32,264 bases of DNA from JAJFVC01 sp039698075 (GCA_039698075.1 JBDKTJ010000110.1:1-32264); one strand, 5' to 3'. Counted from the first letter of the stretch, positions 16,593 through 24,986 are shown. Notes: generated from the sequence alone by a model not told the origin. Translations and numbers: made by a program.

Positions 16593-17591
16593 TCAGTCGT
16601 TCGCGGCTATTGATTTTACGCCGCGGTCGCCCTTGATGTCAAACTCGACGACCGCCTCGCCCGACTGATGCGACTTTTGATCCTCGATCACCAATCGCAA
16701 CTGGTAGCGGCCCGGCGCGAGGTTTTTGGGCCACTGCAACCGGTAGCCGATGAAGAAGTCGCGGCGGCGGTTTCGGCAGTATTCCTCGGTCGGCGAGAAC
16801 TTTTGCTCGACCACCCGGCGTCCCTGCGAGTCCAACACCTCGTAGCGGCTGCACAACGACGTGCAATAGCCCTTGGGCGTCGATTCGGACGCGAAATGTT
16901 CCAGTTCGGCGTAGAGCAACACCTCTTGGTTGGGCCGGAACTCCGTTGTTTCAAACGGTTTGATGCAGCCGTAGCTATGCACTTCGGTGCAGAACGTGAC
17001 GTTGCGGACGTCCAGTCGCGCGGGCTCCTTCGGCTTCGGTTTCGGTTCCGACGTCGCGGTCGCATCCGATGTTCGGCGAGGTTCGGCCGCCGCAGGCGCG
17101 ACGTACGACACCGGCATCACGGCGCTGGGCGGGGGCGGAGCGATAAACGGCGACGGCTCGGGCTGTTTTTCAGGCAACGGGTTTGGCTTCTCGACCGGCA
17201 CGGCCGCCAGCTCCATGACCGGCGGCAATCGCTGGGCCTGGGCCAACGTCGCCTTCTGTTGAACTTGTTGTCGATAGGCCTCGGTCGCACGATGCTGTTG
17301 GGCCACCAGCGGCCAGATGGCCGGATCGCTTTGACGCAGGTCCTCGATCAGCCGGTCGCGGGCTTCGGGGTCGGCGTCGCCCAACCGTTTCAGCTCGTCC
17401 ATCACCTGCTGGGTTTGCTGCTGCTCGGGCAAGCTGGCCGGGGGCGGCGGTGGCGGCACGGCATCCACCGGCGTCGACGATGAGACGTTCGGCGCGTAAA
17501 CCACCGTCGGCCGGGTCGACCACGTCGAGCCCGTGCAACCGGCGAACGTCGTCGCAAGCAGGACTGCAAGAATCGCTGGAAGTCTTGGCAT
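16593..17591 (-). CDS. Lipoprotein of unknown function
   Basis: The 332-residue product starts with a short signal peptide ending in TTFAGC, a lipobox with Cys19 as the lipidated residue, so it should be anchored to a membrane facing outward. The first half is of low complexity, with Pro-rich runs (PPPPPPASLPE) and a Gln-rich helical segment (QQQTQQVMDELKRL). The second half, from about residue 195, looks folded and has several cysteines (NVTFCTEVHSYGCI, CTSLCSRY, EEYCRNRRRDFF) and a likely beta-sandwich (LAPGRYQLRLVIEDQ). I do not recognise a named family. It lies between hemY and moxR on the same strand; a link with the MoxR cluster is possible but unproven. No good ribosome-binding site precedes the ATG. 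Confidence 0.85.
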   Translation of the reverse strand: MPRLPAILAVLLATTFAGCTGSTWSTRPTVVYAPNVSSSTPVDAVPPPPPPASLPEQQQTQQVMDELKRLGDADPEARDRLIEDLRQSDPAIWPLVAQQHRATEAYRQQVQQKATLAQAQRLPPVMELAAVPVEKPNPLPEKQPEPSPFIAPPPPSAVMPVSYVAPAAAEPRRTSDATATSEPKPKPKEPARLDVRNVTFCTEVHSYGCIKPFETTEFRPNQEVLLYAELEHFASESTPKGYCTSLCSRYEVLDSQGRRVVEQKFSPTEEYCRNRRRDFFIGYRLQWPKNLAPGRYQLRLVIEDQKSHQSGEAVVEFDIKGDRGVKSIAAND

Positions 17592-17715
17592 GGCCTGTCC
17601 GAACGGAAAGGGATTTTCGTGGGTTCCCCGAAATTAGGGGGGCCGGATCATAGCGGAATCCCACAGGCCGTGCAAGGCGGAAAATTCGGCGGACCCGACC
17701 GATCGGACATGCGAT

Positions 17716-19152
17716 TCAGGAAAGATCGGCAATCTGGGCGATGACGTTCTCGGCGGCCAATTGACCGCTGTGGATGCAATCGGGAATGCCGACGCCGTGG
17801 TAGGCGTTGCCGGCCAGGGCCAACCCGGGCAAGAGGGCCGTGCGGGCCTCGATCCGCGCCACGCGGTCCAGGTGGCCGACGTAATACTGCGGCATCGTGT
17901 CGGGCCAGCGCGCAATTTGGCAGTAGCTCGGTCGGCCGCGAATTTGCAGCAACTTTGCAAGCTCGTCAAAAACCAGGGTTTGCAGCCGATCGTCGGGCAT
18001 CGCGGCCAGATCCGGCCGGCGCGCCCCGCCGACAAACGCCCGCAACAACGCCTGGCCCGCCGGCGCCCGATGCGGATATTTCCGGCTGCTGAAACTCATC
18101 GCCAAAATCGGGCTTCGTTCGCAGCTTGGCACCACCGCGCCCATGCCGTCCATGGGGTGTCCGATCCGATCGGCCGCGTAAGCCACCGAAACGATGGCCG
18201 TGCCCGAACGCTCGATCGCCGCCAGTTGGTCGGCCAGCGCGGCGTCGATCGGACGCAACAACCGGGCGGCCGTCGGCGAGGGCGTGGCCAAGATCACGGC
18301 GGAAAACTCCTTGGCGGAAGCATCTCCCGTCCCAGCAAAAATCCGCCAGCCGGTCGGACACCGCTCGATCTTGTCGACCGGCGCGTTCAACTTCAACGCG
18401 CCGTGCGGCAGTCGTTGGACCAACGCCTCGATCAGGCTCGACAGGCCGTCCTGCAACGTGACGAACATGCTATAGCGGGCGCCGCTTTCGGAGGACGCTC
18501 GCTTTTTTGGGCGATTTTGCATTTGATGCCGCATCGCACGGATCAGGCTGCCGTATTCGAGCTCCATTTCGCGGAAGCGGGACAACGTGGCCGCGACGCT
18601 CAGCTTTTCGAGATCGGCCGCGTAGATCGCGCTGACCAGCGGCTCGACCAGCCGCTCGAACGTTTCGCGGCCCAGACGGCGGCGAATGAACGACGCCATG
18701 CTTTCGTCGGACCGATCCGTGCGCGGCGGAATGAAATACTCCATTGCCGCCCGCAGCTTGCCCCACGGACTCAAAATCGGTGTGACCACGAGCGGCCAGA
18801 GCCGCGTGGGGGCCATCATCAAAAAACCGTCCGGCAGCGGGCAAAGCCGACCGCGGCGCACGACGAACGTCCGGCGAAACATCGGATGGGTGCCCACCAA
18901 CCGGTCGCCCAGCCCGACGCGACGGCAAAGCTCAACGGCCCAGGGGACCGTCGTAATGAAATTGTCAGCGCTCTGCTCGATCTCAAAACCGTTTTCATGG
19001 AGGGTCGAAATCACCCCGCCCGGCCGAGGACCAGCCTCGAACACCGTCAGCTCGCACTGCGGGTTGAGCTCCAAGAGCCGGTGGGCGGCCGCCAAGCCTG
19101 CAATGCCCGCCCCAAGGACCGCGACGCGACGTGAAGGGCTTGAATCGCTCAT
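17716..19152 (-). CDS. hemY: Protoporphyrinogen/coproporphyrinogen oxidase
   Basis: This FAD enzyme removes six electrons from protoporphyrinogen IX (or coproporphyrinogen III in the alternative route) late in haem synthesis, using O2. The 478-residue length fits. It starts with the dinucleotide-binding fold RRVAVLGAGIAGLAAAHRL, ending in FEAGPRPGGVIST, and continues with SADNFITTVPWAVELCRRVG. Further conserved parts are SFIRRRLGRETFERLVEPLVSA followed by IYAADLEKLS, ATPSPTAARLLRP, and the C-terminal FAD contact GLALAGNAYHGVGIPDCIHSG. The sequence alone does not tell the two substrates apart. ATG 19152 is chosen because the fold begins nine residues later; the frame runs on to 19287 inside parA. 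It begins 13 bases after the parA stop. The name hemG is also used for this enzyme type. Confidence 0.93.
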   Translation of the reverse strand: MSDSSPSRRVAVLGAGIAGLAAAHRLLELNPQCELTVFEAGPRPGGVISTLHENGFEIEQSADNFITTVPWAVELCRRVGLGDRLVGTHPMFRRTFVVRRGRLCPLPDGFLMMAPTRLWPLVVTPILSPWGKLRAAMEYFIPPRTDRSDESMASFIRRRLGRETFERLVEPLVSAIYAADLEKLSVAATLSRFREMELEYGSLIRAMRHQMQNRPKKRASSESGARYSMFVTLQDGLSSLIEALVQRLPHGALKLNAPVDKIERCPTGWRIFAGTGDASAKEFSAVILATPSPTAARLLRPIDAALADQLAAIERSGTAIVSVAYAADRIGHPMDGMGAVVPSCERSPILAMSFSSRKYPHRAPAGQALLRAFVGGARRPDLAAMPDDRLQTLVFDELAKLLQIRGRPSYCQIARWPDTMPQYYVGHLDRVARIEARTALLPGLALAGNAYHGVGIPDCIHSGQLAAENVIAQIADLS

Positions 19153-19165
19153 GGGGATCGCGGCG

Positions 19166-19960
19166 TCACGGCTGTTCGACCGCGGCGATTTCGCGGGCCA
19201 GATGTTGGTAGTCCTCGGCGCCGTGCGAATCGGGGGCGTATTGGAAAATCGACTTGCCGAAACTGGGGGCCTCGGCCAATCGGACATTGCGGCGGATGCG
19301 GGTCTGGAACGTTTGGGCGTCGGCCCAGGGCGTGGCCTGACCCCTGGCGTTGCGGAAGAAATCGTCGACGTCCTGGCCCACCTCGGCGGCCAGCCGGGTG
19401 CCGGCGTCGTACATGCAGAGCACCACGCCGCTGAGTTTCAGCTTGTCGTTCAGCCGGGCCGCCACGACGTCAATCGTCTCCAGCAGCTTGCTCAGCCCGT
19501 GCAACGCGAAAAAGTGCGGCTGCAAGGGAATCAACACTTCATGCACCGCGGCCAGCGCGTTGAGCGTCAAGATGCCCAGCGACGGCGGGCAGTCGATCAG
19601 CAGGAAATCGACCGGCGGCGGATCGTCGCGCAGCTTGTCGCGCAGAATCACCTCGCGGCCGACCACGCTGACCAGCTCCAACTCGGCCGCCGCAAGGTCC
19701 AGACTCGACGGGACGATCCAGAGATTGTCGTCCACCTGGCGGCACACCTCGCTGATGCGCGTCTTGCCGGTCAAAACGTGGTAGATCGACATGTCGTCGG
19801 GCTTCGCGTCCAGTCCGAAATGCAAGGTGGCGTGCGCCTGCGGGTCGAGATCGACCAGACACGCGCGCACGCCCGTGGCGGCCAGCGCGGCGCAAAGGTT
19901 CACGGCGGTGGTCGTCTTGCCCACCCCGCCCTTCTGATTCATGATGGCGATCGACCGCAT
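19166..19960 (-). CDS. parA: ParA/Soj-family ATPase
   Basis: ParA proteins are deviant-Walker ATPases that position chromosomes, plasmids or protein clusters on the nucleoid or membrane. The 264-residue protein starts MRSIAIMNQKGGVGKTTTAV, holding the P-loop with its signature Lys10, and has VDLDPQAHATLHFG (Walker A') and DFLLIDCPPSLGILTLNAL (Walker B). Switch-region residues follow in VLIPLQPHFFALHGL. There is no N-terminal helix-turn-helix extension, so it is of the chromosomal/short type. No parB or parS-like repeat is seen beside it; the neighbours are metK (27 bases upstream) and hemY, so it may be an orphan ParA. ATG 19960 is chosen by alignment; an in-frame TTG at 19975 is possible. 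No clear ribosome-binding site is present. Confidence 0.93.
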   Translation of the reverse strand: MRSIAIMNQKGGVGKTTTAVNLCAALAATGVRACLVDLDPQAHATLHFGLDAKPDDMSIYHVLTGKTRISEVCRQVDDNLWIVPSSLDLAAAELELVSVVGREVILRDKLRDDPPPVDFLLIDCPPSLGILTLNALAAVHEVLIPLQPHFFALHGLSKLLETIDVVAARLNDKLKLSGVVLCMYDAGTRLAAEVGQDVDDFFRNARGQATPWADAQTFQTRIRRNVRLAEAPSFGKSIFQYAPDSHGAEDYQHLAREIAAVEQP

Positions 19961-19987
19961 GAGCGAAACATCCAACGGAAAATCGGG

Positions 19988-21154
19988 TTATCGCGCGGCG
20001 GCGGCCAACTCGGCGGCGCGGTTGGTCTTCTCCCAGGTGAAGTCCGGATCGTTGCGGCCGAAATGTCCGCCGGAGGCCGTCTTGCGATAGATCGGCCGTC
20101 GCAGGTCGAGATACTTGATGATGCCGCTGGGCGTCAACGGGAACACTTTACGGACGATCTCGCAGAGCCGCTCGTCGGGAACCTTGCCCGTCCCCTCGGT
20201 GTCGACCAGCACGCTGACCGGCTCGGAAACGCCGATCGCGTAGGCCAACTGCACCTCGCAACGCTCGGCCAAGCCGGCGGCGACGATGTTTTTGGCTACG
20301 TGACGCGCCATGTACGCGGCGCTGCGGTCCACTTTGGTCGGATCCTTGCCGCTGAACGCGCCGCCGCCGTGGCGGGCCCAGCCGCCGTAGGTGTCGACGA
20401 TGATCTTGCGGCCGGTGAGCCCGCAATCGCCGTGCGGTCCGCCCACTTCAAACCGTCCGGTCGGGTTGACGTGATACGTGATCTTGCCCTTGACCAAGCT
20501 CTTCGGCAGCAGCGGCTCGACGATTTTCTCGATGACGAACTTGCGGATCGTGTCTTGCGAAACCTCGGGCGTGTGTTGGGTCGAAACCACGACCGTGTCG
20601 ATCCGCGACGGTTTGCCGTCGACGTACTCGACCGTCACTTGGCTCTTGCTGTCGGGACGGAGCCAGTCGACTTCGTGATTCTTGCGGGCCTCGGTCAGGC
20701 GTTCGAGGATTTGATGGGCCAACGCGATCGGCAGCGGCATCAGCTCGGGCGTGTCATTGCAGGCGTAGCCGAACATCAATCCCTGGTCGCCGGCGCCGAT
20801 CTCCTTGCCCTTGGCCGCGTCCTCATTGACGCCTCGTGCGATGTCCGGGCTTTGACGATCCAGCGAAAGCATGATCGCGCACGTGTCGGCGCAGATGCCC
20901 ATCTGATCGTCCGTGTAGCCGACGTCTCGAATCACTTGACGCACCACGTCGGTATAATCCACCACGGCGCTGGTGGTGATTTCGCCGGCCACAATGGCCA
21001 CGCCCGTGGTGACCATCGTCTCGCAGGCCACGCGGCTGTAGGGGTCCTTGGCAAACAAGGCGTCCAAAATGCCATCGGAAATCTGATCGGCCAGTTTGTC
21101 GGGGTGACCCATGCTGACCGCTTCACTGGTGAACAAATACTTACCCTTGGCCAC
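19988..21154 (-). CDS. metK: S-adenosylmethionine synthetase
   Basis: MetK makes S-adenosylmethionine from ATP and methionine in the cytoplasm. The 388-residue protein has all family landmarks: FTSEAVSMGHPDKLADQISD at the N-terminus, the hexapeptide-type loop in EIGAGDQGLMFGYA, FVIEKIVEPLLP, GPHGDCGLTGRKIIVDTYGG, FSGKDPTKVDRSAAYMAR and the C-terminal KTASGGHFGR. The GTG at 21154 is chosen because AGGAG lies eight bases upstream and the product then begins VAKGKYLF, as in other MetK proteins. A longer frame to 21205 has no such signal. A good promoter lies about 75 bases upstream. No known SAM riboswitch fold is evident in the leader of about 68 bases. Confidence 0.98.
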   Translation of the reverse strand: MAKGKYLFTSEAVSMGHPDKLADQISDGILDALFAKDPYSRVACETMVTTGVAIVAGEITTSAVVDYTDVVRQVIRDVGYTDDQMGICADTCAIMLSLDRQSPDIARGVNEDAAKGKEIGAGDQGLMFGYACNDTPELMPLPIALAHQILERLTEARKNHEVDWLRPDSKSQVTVEYVDGKPSRIDTVVVSTQHTPEVSQDTIRKFVIEKIVEPLLPKSLVKGKITYHVNPTGRFEVGGPHGDCGLTGRKIIVDTYGGWARHGGGAFSGKDPTKVDRSAAYMARHVAKNIVAAGLAERCEVQLAYAIGVSEPVSVLVDTEGTGKVPDERLCEIVRKVFPLTPSGIIKYLDLRRPIYRKTASGGHFGRNDPDFTWEKTNRAAELAAAAR

Positions 21155-21228
21155 GAAAATGTCTCCTGCTGAGTAATAATTCCGAATAGGAAACGAGCAA
21201 CCCACGGTGAATGTTATTCAAGCGGGTA

Positions 21229-21258
21229 ATTATAGTCAACAAGGGTCGTCGCCTGCAA
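21229..21258 (-). promoter_or_regulatory. Promoter of metK
   Basis: The minus strand carries TTGCAG (21253-21258), an 18-base spacer and a perfect TATAAT (21229-21234). Transcription should start near 21222, leaving a leader of about 68 bases before the GTG. Confidence 0.65.
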
Positions 21259-21263
21259 TCGGA

Positions 21264-21538
21264 GAAATCCGATCGCCGAATCGGCTCGAAAGGCCCCATT
21301 GCCCTTTGATCGAACGCGGGAGTCTGGTTCGAGGCGATCGCCTAAAGAAGGGGTAAGAAAAAAGTTGATGCAATCTGCGGTCGCATAAGTTTTCTTGAGC
21401 AGGCCATCGCGAGGCGGCGGTTTCGGAATGCGAAAAATCCTCAAACCCGACAAACCGTCGAAAAGTGACGAGAGCCGCTGTGAAGTCCGGCGTCATGGCC
21501 GCAAGAAAGTGTTGCGTAAAGCCCGTGGGCCAAGAAAC
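21264..21538. other. Intergenic stretch between metK and tRNA-Ile, nothing recognised
   Basis: Together with the metK promoter and the tRNA terminator this forms a gap of about 440 bases. Only short, unsupported reading frames are present on both strands. I see no repeat, RNA fold or regulatory signal that stands out in it. Confidence 0.5.
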
Positions 21539-21563
21539 GCAAAACCCCGGCTCTCCCGGGGTT
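21539..21563 (-). terminator. Intrinsic terminator after tRNA-Ile
   Basis: An 8-bp stem (AACCCCGG with CCGGGGTT) with a five-base loop is followed by TTGCGTTT on the minus strand. It lies about 35 bases past the tRNA-Ile 3' end. Confidence 0.7.
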
Positions 21564-21597
21564 CACGATTTCACACGACGCCGTGCAAAAATCCAAG

Positions 21598-21671
21598 TGG
21601 GCGCACGCAGACTCGAACTGCAGACCTCGTCCTTATCAGGGACGCGCTCTAACCAACTGAGCTATGCGCCC
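21598..21671 (-). tRNA. tRNA-Ile (anticodon GAU)
   Basis: The minus strand forms a 74-nt cloverleaf with acceptor stem GGGCGCA/TGCGCCC, D stem GCTC/GAGC, anticodon stem CGTCC/GGACG around CTGATAA, and T arm TGCAG-TTCGAGT-CTGCG. The anticodon GAT reads AUC and AUU. The discriminator is A and CCA is not encoded. It stands outside any rRNA operon and directly beside a broken integrase gene. Confidence 0.96.
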
Positions 21672-21721
21672 GTGCGTTGTAAACTGTTATGCCCCATTGA
21701 CTTATGTTCCTGGTTTTTGGA

Positions 21722-21780
21722 GACCAAAAATCGCATTTTTTGGGGTGACGCCCGGTCGGGCGTCAGCGAAGTTTTTGGTC
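21722..21780. repeat. Nested inverted repeat upstream of the integrase remnant
   Basis: An inner perfect 8-bp stem (TGACGCCC at 21746-21753 and GGGCGTCA at 21758-21765, loop GGTC) lies inside an outer perfect 9-bp inverted pair (GACCAAAAA at 21722-21730 and TTTTTGGTC at 21772-21780). It stands about 30 bases before the first ATG of the integrase remnant. It could be a terminator, a regulatory hairpin or a recombination-site relic. Confidence 0.6.
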
Positions 21781-21808
21781 TGCCTTTATTAGCAGGGACC
21801 AGCTTACA

Positions 21809-22567
21809 ATGACAGTGACAGTCCCCAATTCTAGCACATCCTCCAAGCCGGACAAGCCGTACCCCGGTTTTTCTCTATACTCGCACGCAAGCGGAAGATG
21901 GGCAAAAAAGATACACGGCAAAGCGCGATTTTTTCGGAAAATGGAACGACCCGCACGGAGCCCTGACTCGCTATTTAACGGACAAGGATGATCTCGAAGC
22001 CGGAAGGCCTGTTCGGGCGTCAGTGATGCCCGGTGACGCCATCACTGTGGGGCAGATGGTGGTGCTCTATTTGGATGCAAAAAAGTTAAAAGTGGCGTCG
22101 GAGGAGATGGGGGAAGCCACGTGGAACAGTGTATGAATCGTTTTGCATCCGCATGATCCGTGTCTGGCGCGGCGGTACGCTTGTCGCCGAGTTCGGGTCG
22201 GAAGATTTTCAAAAGTATAGAAACGACCTGCAAAAGACGCACAAGAGTCTTGAGTCGATAAAAAGCGCTTTGTGCAAAACAAAAGCAGTGTTCAACTGGG
22301 CTGGGCCCGGGATTAACGGGCAAGGCTACCTGACGCGATTACCCCGCTACGGAGATGCTTTTCGGCCGCCATCGCCAACGGCCCTGCAAAGAGCCCGAGA
22401 AGAGGCTGGAATCCGCGTGTTTACGGCAGAACAGCTTAAACGCCTGCTCAACAACGCGACGGGCAAGCTAAAAGCGATGATCGACACGGGCAACCCGCGA
22501 TTGAAATGGCTTGGCGAGCGTCTGCGCGCGGCCACGTGCGAGTTGTTCGAGCATTGGGGCGATTATC
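21809..22567 (+). pseudogene. Decayed tyrosine recombinase (phage-type integrase)
   Basis: Joined across two frameshifts, the translation resembles the integrases frequent in planctomycetes. The N-terminal part reads KPYPGFSLYSHASGRWAKKI. After the T6 run at 21929-21934 the frame changes and continues FGKWNDPHGALTRYLTDKDD, then TVGQMVVLYLDAKKLKVAS. That frame stops at 22132-22134, and the neighbouring frame takes over at about 22129 with LVAEFGSEDFQKYRNDLQKT (core-binding domain) and RVFTAEQLKRLLNNATGKLKAMI (start of the catalytic domain). The catalytic Arg-His-Arg-Tyr region is missing: the frame jumps to NPRLKWLGERLRAATCEL, which may be the very C-terminus, so an internal deletion is inferred. 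It abuts a truncated transposase. No function can be expected. Confidence 0.75.
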
Positions 22568-22891
22568 GCGACGACGGTATCGTTCGATGATCTGCGTTTC
22601 GAACGGAGCGTTCCGCAATCGCGGCACCTTGAGCGAGATTTCGCCCGCCTTGGTATGCAGCTTTCGCTCGTAGTGGCCCGCTCGGGTGTCGAGCCGCTCG
22701 ACGCTTCGTTCGTACCGTTTCGCCCCGCACAGTTCATCAGCCTCGGCATCCAACAGGCCGTTGAGCGTCTCCTCGACCGATTGCCGCACCACCTCCTCCA
22801 CATGCGGACGAACCTTTCTTTCGTCAATCTTGATAATCTCTGTGAACTCGCCGCGCTTCACGCCACCGTTCGCTTCGCTTACAATCGACAT
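22568..22891 (-). pseudogene. Truncated IS256-family (mutator-type) transposase
   Basis: The first 108 codons match the N-terminus of IS256-type transposases: RPHVEEVVRQSVEETLNGLL, DAEADELCGAKRYER, DTRAGHYERKLHTKAGE and LKVPRLRNAPFETQIIERYR. The homology ends abruptly at Arg108, before the DDE catalytic domain. The open frame continues to 22448 only by reading the antisense of the integrase remnant. ATG 22891 is preceded by AAGGGA. The element is a one-ended fragment and cannot move by itself. Confidence 0.85.
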
Positions 22892-22906
22892 AGCAGTCCC
22901 TTCGTT

Positions 22907-22944
22907 CTGGTAGTTGTGGAAATCTCACAATTTTTTACTACCAG
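22907..22944. repeat. Inverted repeat in front of the IS256 fragment
   Basis: CTGGTAGT (22907-22914) and ACTACCAG (22937-22944) are perfect inverted copies. Inside them TTGTG and CACAA also pair. The site is just upstream of the transposase start and could be part of the left end of the insertion sequence or its promoter region. Confidence 0.45.
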
Positions 22945-23069
22945 TTCAAGGGCTGCCTTTCAATGTGCGCATAAATACAGACGTTATCCAGCACCAAAGC
23001 GAACCCCTCGGTATGGGATCGTCTAAACGCTTCTGCCGATGGCAAAAGCATTGCTGGTAATTCGTTCTG

Positions 23070-23090
23070 AAAAACTGATGCGTTGACGCA
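23070..23090 (-). terminator. Weak terminator candidate after the enolase-superfamily gene
   Basis: A short TGCG-TCAA-CGCA hairpin lies just after the stop codon and is followed a few bases later by five T residues on the minus strand. The stem is only 4 bp. Confidence 0.25.
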
Positions 23091-23091
23091 G

Positions 23092-24279
23092 CTATTTGTC
23101 AGACGGCGCCGAGCTCGAATAATACTTGCCGGCGTCGGCGGGGCGAATGTCTACGAGCGTGCCACGATAGTGGCGCAAGGCGGTGGGCTTGTACGGATGG
23201 TTTGCGATCGCCTCTTCGCAAATATCCACGCCGAGGCCGGACGCGGTTGGGATGTGCATCTGTCCGTCGGTGATTTCAACGTTCTCCTTGCACACGTCTT
23301 TCCGCCACGACACGTCGCCGGCCATCGTCTCCAATAGATAAAAACTCGGCAAACATGCAGCCAATTGCAGCGTCGCGGCATTCGCCACGGGCCCGCTTGG
23401 ATTGTGCGGGCAGATCGGAATGTAGTGCGTTTCGGCCATCGCCGCGATTTTTTTCATCTCAGTCAGTCCGCCGGCATGCGAAACGTCAGGCTGAATGTAG
23501 TCAGCCGCACGCAATTCCATCAGGGTGCGAAACTGCCACCGACTATAAAGTCGCTCGCCACAAGCTATCGGCACGCGTACTCGGGTTTTCAACTCCGCCA
23601 ATGCCTCAAGGCTATCGGGGATCAGCGGTTCTTCAAGCCACAAGATGCCGAAATCTTCCAAAGCATGGGCGACGCGCAAAGCCGTTGGGAGATCGAATCG
23701 GCCGTGGCCTTCGATAATCAAATCAGCCTTCCCACGCACGGCTTCATGCACCTTTGCGACGCATTCGATGGCCGCGCAAAACTGCTTTGCGTCGAGCGTT
23801 CGATAGGCGGAGCCAAACGGATCCCACTTGAGCGCCTTAAAACCGTCTTGCACCGCGGCGGCGGCGTGGGCGGCGAAATCGTCCGGCGTTTTCGAACCAA
23901 CGTACCATCCGTTGGCATAGCACGGCACGCGGTCGCGCACGGCGCCGCCCAACAGGCGATACGCCGGCACGCCAAGTTCTTTGCCCTGAATGTCCCAAAG
24001 CGCCATATCGATGGCCGAGATCGCGCTCATCAGCACCGGCCCGCCTCGGAAATAGGCGTCGCGATAGTTGTCGTGCCAAATGGCTTCGATATTGCGGGGG
24101 TCTTTCCCCTTCAGGTCGCGTTCCAATTCCTGACACGCCTGAACCACGGTCAACTCGCGGTATTCCAAAGTCGCCTCACCGACGCCGTATAGGCCGGGCA
24201 CGTCGGTCAACACCTTCACAAACACCCAATTGGTGCGATACGCATTGCAAACGAAAGTCTTAATCGCGGTGATCTTCAT
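23092..24279 (-). CDS. Enolase-superfamily protein, galactonate dehydratase-like
   Basis: Members of the mandelate racemase/muconate lactonising branch abstract a proton next to a carboxylate; this one most resembles sugar-acid dehydratases of the galactonate type. The 395-residue protein has the alpha+beta capping domain (KITAIKTFVCN, then DMALWDIQGKELGVPAYRLL) and a barrel with the three metal ligands Glu190 (LIIEGHGRFD), Glu216 (LWLEEP) and Glu242 (IACGERLYSRW). His192 and His292 (ICPHNPSGPVA) are candidate acid/base residues; QPDVSHAGGLTE lies between them. The exact substrate cannot be read from the sequence. ATG 24279 overlaps the stop of the lactonase-like gene by four bases (ATGA). 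It is the last gene of the SDR-MFS-lactonase-dehydratase run, which supports a sugar-acid pathway. Confidence 0.9.
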   Translation of the reverse strand: MKITAIKTFVCNAYRTNWVFVKVLTDVPGLYGVGEATLEYRELTVVQACQELERDLKGKDPRNIEAIWHDNYRDAYFRGGPVLMSAISAIDMALWDIQGKELGVPAYRLLGGAVRDRVPCYANGWYVGSKTPDDFAAHAAAAVQDGFKALKWDPFGSAYRTLDAKQFCAAIECVAKVHEAVRGKADLIIEGHGRFDLPTALRVAHALEDFGILWLEEPLIPDSLEALAELKTRVRVPIACGERLYSRWQFRTLMELRAADYIQPDVSHAGGLTEMKKIAAMAETHYIPICPHNPSGPVANAATLQLAACLPSFYLLETMAGDVSWRKDVCKENVEITDGQMHIPTASGLGVDICEEAIANHPYKPTALRHYRGTLVDIRPADAGKYYSSSAPSDK

Positions 24280-24986
24280 AGTTCCACGGAACTTCCTATC
24301 TCCAAGATTTGTGTGTTTTGATTTTTCGTACGGCAAGCCGCGGCGAACGCATGCGGATCGGCGGTGTTTTCGGCGAACATACCGTAGTGCATCGGAACGG
24401 CAACGGCCGGCTCCAATGCAGCGACCAACTCGGTCGCCTCGGTCAGATTCATATTACCGAGCAGGCCATTCATACAAACAAACGCGGCGTCGATCCGTGG
24501 GCCGGCCAGCGAACGCACGCGTGACGCAAGCGTTGGCTCGTAAAGGGTGTCGCCGCTAATATAGATGACTTGCCCCTCGGTTTCAACCAACAGGCCGATG
24601 GCCGCCGGGTCACTATGTTTTGCGGGCGTCGGTTTCAACATGAAGCCCTGCAATTGCATTGATTCGCCGAGCCGAGCCGAAATCAGTCGTTGCTCGGCAA
24701 TTCCCATCTTTCGACCGTGTTCGACGACGCTCTGCGGCCCTGCCAACGGGCATTTTGGCGACTGCCGCAACAACGGTTCAAGCGTTTCCGGATCGAAATG
24801 GTCGAGATGGTCATGCGTAATAAATACAGCGTCCGGCGAAAGATCCACGACCGAAATCGGTGGCGGCACCAGTCGGCGAAGTCCCTGTTTCACGGCCAAC
24901 GCATCGGATAGATACGGATCGATCGCCAGACGTTTTCCCGCCTGTTCAATCAAATAACCGCCTTGTCCAAGCCAAGTGATTTTCAT
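24276..24986 (-). CDS. Metallo-beta-lactamase-fold hydrolase (UlaG-like)
   Basis: The 236-residue protein begins MKITWLGQGGYLIEQAGKRL and carries the metal motif FITHDHLDHFD (His58, His60, Asp62, His63), then KPTPAKHSDPAAIGLLVE, YISGDTLYEP with a metal-bridging Asp, and VPMHYGMF near the C-terminus. This layout is that of the small MBL-fold hydrolases that include ascorbate-6-phosphate lactonase UlaG. In an operon with a sugar-acid dehydratase, opening a sugar lactone is a sensible guess but is inference. No signal peptide is seen. It begins three bases after the MFS stop and overlaps the next start by four bases, indicating tight coupling. Confidence 0.88.
   Translation of the reverse strand: MKITWLGQGGYLIEQAGKRLAIDPYLSDALAVKQGLRRLVPPPISVVDLSPDAVFITHDHLDHFDPETLEPLLRQSPKCPLAGPQSVVEHGRKMGIAEQRLISARLGESMQLQGFMLKPTPAKHSDPAAIGLLVETEGQVIYISGDTLYEPTLASRVRSLAGPRIDAAFVCMNGLLGNMNLTEATELVAALEPAVAVPMHYGMFAENTADPHAFAAACRTKNQNTQILEIGSSVEL

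Noticed and set aside
18686..21172. Plus-strand open frame of 828 codons
   Set aside because: It runs antisense through hemY, parA and metK, which have clear family motifs; its own translation is low in recognisable motifs and results from GC-rich codon bias.
21155..21228. SAM riboswitch in the metK leader
   Set aside because: The leader is only about 68 bases and I could not fold it into any known SAM-sensing consensus; a covariance-model search would settle this.
21598..21671. tRNA-Ile 3' end as attachment site of the island
   Set aside because: The integrase remnant lies on the 5' side of the tRNA, and I found no second copy of the tRNA end inside the window, so no att sites are annotated.
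22448..22567. Continuation of the transposase frame beyond Arg108
   Set aside because: The translation loses all similarity to IS256 transposases there and merely reads the reverse strand of the integrase remnant.
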